Assembly: GCF_017308975.1 (NCBI RefSeq)
Contig: NZ_JADWPD010000023.1
Location: forward strand, 62,001-126,000
Length of the DNA: 64,000 nucleotides
Direction of reading: 5' to 3'
DNA from: Amycolatopsis sp. MtRt-6
Lineage (GTDB): Bacteria; Actinomycetota; Actinomycetes; Mycobacteriales; Pseudonocardiaceae
Numbering within the stretch: the stretch's first letter is position 1; the number at the start of each line of letters is the position of its first letter. Below the pieces are notes generated by a model. That model ran no database searches. It saw nothing but the letters and a program-made list of their open reading frames with translations, and was not told the origin of the DNA. A program made the translations under genes and the position numbers. Shown one piece after another: positions 57,697 through 64,000 of the stretch.

Positions 57697-57727
57697 GGGC
57701 CCGTGACCGCCCCTCGGTCACGGGCCC
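57697..57727 (+). terminator. Hairpin terminator after secreted protein 2
   Basis: The identical 12-bp stem GGGCCCGTGACC / GGTCACGGGCCC as at 57292, here with a 7-nt loop. Stem identity shows that gene and terminator were duplicated together. It also shields the convergent permease gene, which ends at 57738. Confidence 0.8.
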
Positions 57728-57737
57728 GGGCTCGTTC

Positions 57738-58923
57738 TCACGTACTGGCCAATGCCTCCGTCGGTGTCAGCCGGGTGGCCCGCACCGCGGGGTAGACCCC
57801 GGCCAGCACGCCCACCGCGGCCGCCGCCCCGGCACCACCGGCGAGCACCGCGGGCGGCAGGACGGTGGGCCAGCCCTGGGCCGCCGAGTACCCGGCCGTC
57901 ACCGCGACGCCGACGAGCAGGCCGAGCGCGCCGCCGAGCCCGGCGAGCAGCACCGACTCCGCGAGGAACTGGCCGCCGATGTGGCCCCGGGTCGCACCGA
58001 GCGCCCGCCGCAGGCCGATCTCGCGCCGCCGCTCCAGCACCGAGATGACCATCGTGTTGGCCACGCCGATGCCGCCGACCAGCAGCGCGATCGCGCCCAG
58101 CCCGAGGAACAGCGCCGAATACGCGCGCTCCACGAACCGCTGCGCGGTCAGCACCTCCGACGGCCTGCTCACCAGGACCTGGTTGGGGTGCAACGGGTTC
58201 ACGGTCCGGCCGAGCACCGACTTCACCGTGTCCACGGCCGGCGAGTCCGCCCGCAGGTAGATGAACCCCGGACTGCCGTCGAACCCGAGCAGCCGCTCGG
58301 CGACGGGCCAGCCGACCAGCACCGAGTTGTCGATCTCCGGCGCGAGCGGCAGCGCGTCCAGCACCCCGGCGACCGAGAACCAGCGGTCCTTGATCCACAC
58401 CAGCCGTCCCGGCTCGGCGGCCAGCAGTTCCGCGGCGCGGGCGCCGAGCACGGTCACCGGCAGCTCAGCGGTCGACGAGGTGAGGAACGTCCCGGTCCGC
58501 ACCGTGCCGTGCAGCACCGGCAGCAGGTCGAGTTTCGCCGCGCTCACCCGGATCCCGCCGGTCCGGTCGGCCGGCACGTGGTCGGTCCGGCGCACCGTCG
58601 CCGACGTCGTCCCGGTCGCGCTGACCGACTGCACGGGCGGGATCCGCCGGATCATGGCCGGCGCCGACGCGGGCAGCTTCGCGTCGGTTCCCGCCGCCAC
58701 ATCGCGTCCCGGCGCCACGGTGAGCAGGTTCGGGCCCAGCGCTTCGAGCTCGGTCCGCAGTGCCGCCTGGTTGGACGCCGGGATCCCCACGACGGCGATC
58801 AGCGCGGCGATGCCGATCGCGATGCCCAGCGCCGCGAGCGCCGTTCGCATCGGGCGGGTGCGCAGGCCGACCGTGCCGAGTCCCAGCAGTTCGCGCGGGC
58901 CCAAGCGAACCGGTTCGGGTGGT

Positions 58924-58931
<8 letters not shown>
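57738..58931 (-). CDS. MacB-like ABC transporter permease
   Basis: The protein (397 aa) has one N-terminal membrane segment (about residues 28-48), a MacB-type periplasmic region, and three C-terminal segments with the FtsX motif (GGIGVANTMVISVLERRREIGLRRALGATR). It works with the ATPase and adaptor genes that precede it, and the three overlap (GTGA or 8 nt). MacB systems drive extrusion of peptides or lipoproteins. The convergent secreted-protein genes are its nearest neighbours. Confidence 0.87.
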
Positions 58932-59603
<672 letters not shown>

Positions 59604-59607
<4 letters not shown>

Positions 59608-60677
59608 GACGCGGTCACCACCCGCATGCCCGCGGCCAGGCCGCGACCGGACACCTCGACCTTGCCGTCGGCGAACAGGCCCAGCTCAACCGGGATCAGC
59701 CGCCGCGAAGCGCCTTCGATCACCTCGAGCGCGTAGCCCCCTTCGCGGGGCGCGAGCAACGCCTCGACCGGTACCACCAGCACGCCGGCGCGCTTCTCGC
59801 CGTCGAACCCGACGTCGACCGAGGCCCCTTCGGCCAGGTTCGCCCGGGAGTCGTCCGGCGCGATGGTGACGTCGTACTTCGTGGTCTTGCCGCCGGACTT
59901 GTCGTCGGCCGACTTCGCCGTGATCGCGCGGATCGTGCCGGGCGTGTCGTGGCTGCCGGCCGTCTCGATCCGGACCTTGGCGTCCACGGCCGCGTGGCCG
60001 CGCTGTGCCTCCTCGAGCTCGACGGTCACCAGCCGCTCGGTACCGCCGACGGTCAGCACCTCGCCGGCGGCGGGCGCGCCCAGCTGCGCGGACACCGTGG
60101 CGACGCGCACCGCCGCGGGCATGACGACGACGTCGCCCAGGGCGATCCGGCCGGTCTGCTCGACCCGCAGCGCCTTCTGCCAGCGTTTCAGCGCGGCTGT
60201 CGTCGACGCGCCGAACGTGCCGGTCTTGTCGGCCGTGCGATAGCCCAGTGCGGCGAGGTTCTCCCGCAGGATCCGCACATCCGGCCCCTCCGCGCCTTCC
60301 GCGAGGTCGCGGTAGGCCGGCGTCCGTCCGAAAAGGACGATCACCGGCTTGGCGTCCACGGCGTAGAGGGGACGGCCACGGTCGATCACCGCGCCCGGGT
60401 CGGGCAGCCAGGTCAGCGTCCCCGGCCGCGCCGAGGTGACCGGGCGGCCGGGGCCGTAGCCGACCTTGCCGGTCACCGTGATCCGGTCGACCAGGTCGGT
60501 CTTGACCACCTCGGCCGTCGCCGGGGCGGCCGGCGTCTTCGGCGCTTCCGTGCGGCCCTTGACCGACCACCGGGTGAAACCGACCACGCCCGCCGTGGCG
60601 AGCACCGCGACGGCGACCGCGGCGAGCCCGGCCCGTCTCCGGCGACGCCGCCGGGCGACGCCGGGGCCCGCCGTCAT
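59604..60677 (-). CDS. Periplasmic adaptor protein with peptidoglycan-binding domain
   Basis: The protein (357 aa) has an Arg-rich start (ARRRRRRRAG), one membrane segment (about residues 17-36), an HlyD-type lipoyl/hairpin region (GKVGYGPGRPV), a central peptidoglycan-binding-1 domain (AEGPDVRILRENLAALGYRTADKTG then ALKRWQKAL) and a beta-barrel. In Gram-positive exporters such adaptors link ABC permeases to the cell wall. ATG 60677 overlaps the lipoprotein stop. Confidence 0.85.
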
Positions 60678-61228
60678 TTCGTCGGCCGGACGACCGACGC
60701 GCCGCCCGCCACCTGCGCGCACTTGTCGTACTTGGCGCGCACGGCGGGATCGTTGATGTCCACGCCGTCCGGGATCGGCTCGACGACGGCGCCGGGCTGC
60801 GCCTGGTACCCGCCGGTGTTCGGATCCGGGTCCGGGAACGCGATTCCCTGGTCACGCATGCACTTCGCGAACTTGCGGCCCTGCTCCAGCGCCTCCGGGC
60901 TCAGCGGCTGGGGCTTCCCGCCGTCGGGTAGGTGCTTGCCGCATTTCGCCATCGCCTCCTGCTGTTTGCGCTGCTGCTCCGGCGACTGCGTGCCCTGCGT
61001 CACCGTGCCGCTTCCGATTTCACCGAGCTGCGTCCCCGGTTCGGCCCCGTTCTCCTTCATGCATTTCGTGAACGGGTCTTCGGCGCCGTTCTGGGCCGCG
61101 CCGGACGTGCCGGTCGCCGACGTCGTGGGCACCGACGCGACGTCCCGGCCGGCGTCGGCCGGGCCGCACGCCGTCACGGTCAGCGCGGCGGCCAGCACCG
61201 CGAAGATCATTCGGCTTTTCGCGCTCAT
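60674..61228 (-). CDS. Secreted lipoprotein with Cys-Met repeats
   Basis: The protein (184 aa) has a lipoprotein signal with lipobox LTVTAC (Cys21). The mature part has repeated KCM-type motifs (FTKCMKENGAEPG; FAKCMRDQGIAFPDPDP) and two further Cys (MAKCGK; YDKCAQ), which may bind metal or form disulfides. It is the first gene of the adaptor-ATPase-permease operon and divergent from the histidine kinase. Such lipoproteins recur with this exporter type in actinobacteria (general impression). Substrate or sensor role is unknown. Confidence 0.78.
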   Translation of the reverse strand: MSAKSRMIFAVLAAALTVTACGPADAGRDVASVPTTSATGTSGAAQNGAEDPFTKCMKENGAEPGTQLGEIGSGTVTQGTQSPEQQRKQQEAMAKCGKHLPDGGKPQPLSPEALEQGRKFAKCMRDQGIAFPDPDPNTGGYQAQPGAVVEPIPDGVDINDPAVRAKYDKCAQVAGGASVVRPTK

Positions 61229-61292
61229 GGTCTGTACCTCCCCGGGTTTTCCGTGTCCAGGAAAAGGTGTACCCGGCGGGTGATCTCCCGGT

Positions 61293-61323
61293 CGTAAGCG
61301 TTGGTCCTTATGCCCGGCTTACG
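61293..61323. promoter_or_regulatory. Inverted repeat between lipoprotein and kinase genes
   Basis: CGTAAGC (61293-61299) and GCTTACG (61317-61323) form a perfect 7-bp inverted repeat with a 17-nt spacer in the 119-nt gap between the divergent lipoprotein and kinase genes. It is a possible regulator site; the link to the response regulator at 56065 is inferred. Confidence 0.4.
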
Positions 61324-61347
61324 GCCGATTTCGTCAGACTGGGAGCC

Positions 61348-62493
61348 ATGGTCCGCCGATTCTCCGTGAAAACCAGGTTCGCGATCGTCTTCGCCGGGCT
61401 GCTGCTGGTCAGCGGCACGGTTCTGCTCGGGCTCAATTTCCTGCTCGTGCGCGGCGCGCTGCCCGGGCAGGCGAGCCAGAATTCCGCCGATCAGACGACC
61501 ACCCCGGGCGAGAGCGTCGACCTCGGCGGACCTCGGGCGACCGGCGGGCTCAGCTCCGAAGTCGTGCAGCGCAACATCGAGCAGTACCGGGCCGACATGC
61601 TGAACACGCTCCTGGTGCAGTCCGGGATCGCGCTCGCCGCCACCGCGGTCCTCGCACTCGGGCTCGGCTGGGTGGCCGCGCACCGGCTGCTGCGCCCGGT
61701 CCACCGGGTGACGGCCACCGCGCGGCAGCTCGGCGCGGACAGTCTCGACGAGCGCATCCGCATGCCCGGCCCGCGCGACGAGCTGACCGAGCTCGCCGAC
61801 ACCTTCGACGAGATGCTCGACCGGCTGGCCGGATCGTTCGACAGCCAGCGCCGGTTCGTCGCCAACGCGTCGCACGAGCTGCGTACCCCGCTGGCCACGC
61901 AGCGGACGATGGTCGAGGTCGCGATGGCCAAGATGCCCGCCGACGCGCCCGCCCGGCGCTTGTGCGAGCGGCTGCTGACGGTGAACGCGCGCAGCGAGGA
62001 GCTCATCGACGGGCTGCTGGTGCTCGCGAGCAGCGACCGCGGCCTCCGGGACCGCACCGACGTCCGGCTCGACGAGGTCGTCGCCCAAGCCGTGCTGCAA
62101 CACCGGGTTTCCGCCGAGGAGCGGGGCATCACGCTCGGCACCGAGCTCGTGCCGCGGACCGTGCGCGGCGACCGGTTGCTGCTCGACCGGCTCGTGACCA
62201 ACCTGATCGACAACGCGATCAAGTACAACCGCCCGGGCGGCTCGGTCCGCGTCCGTGTGGCCGCCGAACCCGCGCTGACGGTGACCAACACCGGCCGGGC
62301 GGTGCCCGCCGACGCGATTCCCGCGCTGTTCGAGCCGTTCCGCCAGCTGCGGGAGGACCGGACGGGCCGGGGGCCCGGCGTCGGGCTCGGGCTGTCGATC
62401 GTCGCGTCGATCGTGCGCGCGCACAGCGGCACGATCCAGGCCGTGCCGGGTGACGACGGCGGCCTGGCGGTGACGATCGGATTGCGGTCGTGA
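61348..62493 (+). CDS. Two-component sensor histidine kinase
   Basis: The protein (381 aa) has two membrane segments (about residues 12-34 and 91-110), a short extracytoplasmic loop of about 55 residues, HAMP (LLRPVHRVTATARQLG), HisKA with phospho-acceptor His176 in NASHELRTPL, and the HATPase N and G boxes (NLIDNAIKYN; GVGLGLSIV). ATG 61348 follows GGGAGC. It is divergent from the exporter operon. The likely response regulator at 56065 is on the other side of that operon. Confidence 0.88.
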   Translation: MVRRFSVKTRFAIVFAGLLLVSGTVLLGLNFLLVRGALPGQASQNSADQTTTPGESVDLGGPRATGGLSSEVVQRNIEQYRADMLNTLLVQSGIALAATAVLALGLGWVAAHRLLRPVHRVTATARQLGADSLDERIRMPGPRDELTELADTFDEMLDRLAGSFDSQRRFVANASHELRTPLATQRTMVEVAMAKMPADAPARRLCERLLTVNARSEELIDGLLVLASSDRGLRDRTDVRLDEVVAQAVLQHRVSAEERGITLGTELVPRTVRGDRLLLDRLVTNLIDNAIKYNRPGGSVRVRVAAEPALTVTNTGRAVPADAIPALFEPFRQLREDRTGRGPGVGLGLSIVASIVRAHSGTIQAVPGDDGGLAVTIGLRS

Positions 62494-62871
62494 ACGGCAA
62501 CCCCGGCTCGGCGGGCCGGCAGCCCCGCTCGGACGCGCACGCGACAGGATGACAACGTCGACGTTTCTCGACAAGACGTAGCACGCTGTTCCGCGAATTC
62601 GAAGAAAAGGAAGCGTTTCCTTCCGGAAGAACGTCGCATGGCCGGTTGCTGCTCCTTTCGCCCGCACCCACTGCCACCCTTCGACGCAGCATGTGCCGCA
62701 TGGATAGGCCATCGGGGCAATACTTATGTCCAACTTATGGTGCCACTGGCAGAATTCGAACGGGGAGTGAGCCCGTTCTTGGATGATCATAGGGACGAGG
62801 GGAACCTGTGTATCCTTATTCTTTTCCGAGCAACGCTGTCTTTTCCGCACCGCGGGCGGACGGCCGGTGTC
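62494..62871. other. Intergenic region with repeats and AT-rich tract
   Basis: I see no gene that I can support in these 378 nt. It holds a perfect palindrome AACGTCGACGTT (62554-62565), an inverted repeat AAGGAA-GCGT-TTCCTT (62607-62622) and AT-rich stretches (GTATCCTTATTCTTTTCC near 62811) that contrast with the rest of the window. A long promoter region for the MerR gene, or foreign DNA, would explain it. Confidence 0.6.
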
Positions 62872-63585
62872 ATGCGCGGTGACGAAAGAGGCCCGAGAAA
62901 TCTCCTGGACACCCGTGCGCTGATGACCGCCGACCTGTTCGCGGCGACGATCGGGCTGTCCTCCCGGACCATCCGCTCCTACCACGCCCGCGGCCTGCTC
63001 CCGCCGCCGACGCGCGTCGGCCGCACGCCCTGCTACACCGAGCAGCACCTGGCCCGGATGCGGCAGGTGGTCGAGTTCCAGAGCCGCGGCCTGCCGCTGG
63101 ACGCGGTCCGCGCGCTGCTGGAACCCGACCTGGTGCTCGGCGAGCTGACCGACCTCGGCCCCGCGATCCGGGAGGCCGTGCGGCGGCAGCCGGGGCTGCT
63201 GGCCGACCTGGTCGAGGCCGGGGTGCTGGTCCGGCACGCCGACGGGACCCTCGAGCTCAAGGGCGTCCGCGCGGTCCTCGCGGCGCGGACGCTGTCCGGG
63301 CAGGGCGCCTCCATCCAGCAGATCCTGACCTTCCTGGCCGACGCCGTCCGCGAGGTGACACCGCACGCCGAGGTCGCCCTCGCCGAAGTCCTCGACGCGG
63401 TCGAAGACCGGCTGGCGCGGGCGGACTCGGGCTGGGGCGCGATCCCGGAGCTCGCGGTCGAGATCGTCCGCGTGTGCGTCACGCGGCTGGTCCGGACCCA
63501 GCCGGCCGCGCACGCGCGGCCCGAGTTCCGGCGCAGCGGGGGACGGGCCCACCGCCACACGCCCCTCAGCGGCACGTCGCGGTGA
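62872..63585 (+). CDS. MerR family regulator
   Basis: The protein (237 aa) has the MerR winged helix FAATIGLSSRTIRSYHARGLLPPPTRVGRTPCYTEQHLARMRQV followed by about 160 residues of helical effector region without cysteine metal-binding motifs. ATG 62872 is the favoured start, with a weak ribosome site; ATG 62924 is an alternative. The upstream 378-nt gap may hold its operator. Target genes are unknown. Confidence 0.8.
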   Translation: MRGDERGPRNLLDTRALMTADLFAATIGLSSRTIRSYHARGLLPPPTRVGRTPCYTEQHLARMRQVVEFQSRGLPLDAVRALLEPDLVLGELTDLGPAIREAVRRQPGLLADLVEAGVLVRHADGTLELKGVRAVLAARTLSGQGASIQQILTFLADAVREVTPHAEVALAEVLDAVEDRLARADSGWGAIPELAVEIVRVCVTRLVRTQPAAHARPEFRRSGGRAHRHTPLSGTSR

Positions 63586-63620
63586 AAGAAGCTTCCGGGC
63601 AGCCGGGCGGGACGGCGCGG

Positions 63621-63788
63621 TCTCGCGTGACTGGACGGGCATCTCGCGTGACTGGACGGGCATCTCGCGTGATCGGGCAGGCATCTCGCGTGACTGGACG
63701 GGCATCTCGCGTGATCGGGCGGGCATCTCGCGTGACTGGACGGGCATCTCGCGTGACCAGGCGGGCATCTCGCGTGACTGGGCGGGCT
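63621..63788. repeat. Eight-copy 21-bp tandem repeat array
   Basis: Eight head-to-tail 21-bp units fill 63621-63788, between convergent MerR and DUF4262 genes. Each starts TCTCGCGTGA. Units 1, 2, 4 and 6 are identical (continuing CTGGACGGGC); units 3, 5, 7 and 8 differ at a few bases in the second half. There is no spacer, so it is not a CRISPR array. A related TCGACACGCGTGATTG occurs at about 56004. Confidence 0.88.
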
Positions 63789-63802
63789 TCGGAGATGTGG
63801 TG

Positions 63803-64000
63803 TCAGCGGGCACGGCGCACCCCCAGCACCGGCTGGCCGCCTTCGCCGTCACGGAAGTCGGGTGACCACGGCCAGCGGCCGCGGGCGTCCGCGTGGACCG
63901 CCTGCAGCGCGCGGATTTCCGGGCCGTACAACGCCACCGCGAAGTGCAGGTGGGCCGACGGCTCGGTGAGCTCGACGATCTCGATCAGCGGGCCGTCGCG
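63803..64000 (-). CDS. DUF4262-like protein, C-terminal part
   Basis: The start lies beyond the right edge. The visible 65 residues (PLIEIVELTEPSAHLHFAVA, ALQAVHADARGRWPWSP, GGQPVLGVRRAR) match the C-terminal end of the DUF4262 family, with its PW and QPVLG motifs. The function of that family is unknown. The stop codon is 14 nt from the tandem array. Confidence 0.7.
   Translation of the reverse strand, partial: RDGPLIEIVELTEPSAHLHFAVALYGPEIRALQAVHADARGRWPWSPDFRDGEGGQPVLGVRRAR

Noticed and set aside
63621..63788. CRISPR array
   Set aside because: The units are directly adjacent without unique spacers, and there are no cas genes.
61225..63852. An 875-codon minus-strand open frame with a seven-residue repeat at one end
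   Set aside because: It runs antisense through the kinase and MerR genes, which have clear domains. The repeat is simply the 21-bp DNA array read in one frame.

Overview
The window is high-GC DNA with strong G/C preference at third codon positions, frequent GTG starts, many 4-nt gene overlaps (ATGA, GTGA), actinobacterial-type DnaA boxes and many one-component regulators (six TetR, two GntR, and one each of MarR, IclR, ArsR-like and MerR). This points to a soil actinomycete, most likely a Pseudonocardiaceae member such as Amycolatopsis. The genus is an inference; I recognise no species marker. It looks like a chromosomal accessory and catabolic region. I saw no rRNA, tRNA, CRISPR or phage genes. 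The only mobile-element trace is a decayed ISAs1-type transposase.

Layout. 1-5455: a tightly overlapped aromatic catabolism operon (flavin hydroxylase, DoxX, acyl-CoA ligase, FAH-family hydrolase, extradiol dioxygenase) divergent from a TetR gene, with operator-like repeats between. 5511-7192: a secreted GH44 endoglucanase behind a perfect CebR/CelR-type palindrome. 7158-12874: a TetR gene divergent from a second overlapped operon (two alpha/beta hydrolases, flavin monooxygenase, amidohydrolase, second TetR). 12924-18333: a YhgE/Pip membrane protein, an MmpL transporter fused to a reduced ATPase domain, and their divergent TetR. 18377-20002: a TetR/oxidoreductase pair with twin operators. 20110-23324: an ECF sigma factor with a membrane partner, and a secreted PL9 pectate lyase. 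23438-34418: mixed housekeeping and regulatory genes (YggT, flavin monooxygenase, orphan MCE protein, thioesterase/MarR pair, methyltransferase, PAC2 protein, two bacterial PH-domain proteins, IclR, GNAT, VOC). 34618-46388: a cluster for nitrogen-compound or keto-acid catabolism (class III aminotransferase, CaiB CoA-transferase, ArsR-like regulator, then an operon of DAO-type oxidase, TPP enzyme, hydantoinase A and B, SDR and GntR). 46508-47872: a WS/DGAT acyltransferase. 47980-50898: a complete PQQ biosynthesis operon in the order A-C-D-E-B. 51245-55991: a GntR regulon of amidase and D-2-hydroxyacid dehydrogenase divergent from two Asp/Glu-racemase-superfamily enzymes. 56065-62493: a two-component system whose response regulator and kinase are separated by two tandemly duplicated secreted cysteine proteins and a MacB-like ABC export operon. 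62872-64000: a MerR regulator, an array of eight 21-bp repeats and a partial DUF4262 gene.

The best candidates for undescribed biology are the split two-component, secreted-peptide and ABC locus (56065-62493), the paired isomerase/racemase and amidase regulon with its two TTGTNNACAA operators (51245-55991), the MmpL-ATPase fusion (14882-17560), and a recurrent rare-codon word CCAC(A/T)GTGG inside genes. All functions were assigned by reading motifs. No database search was run.
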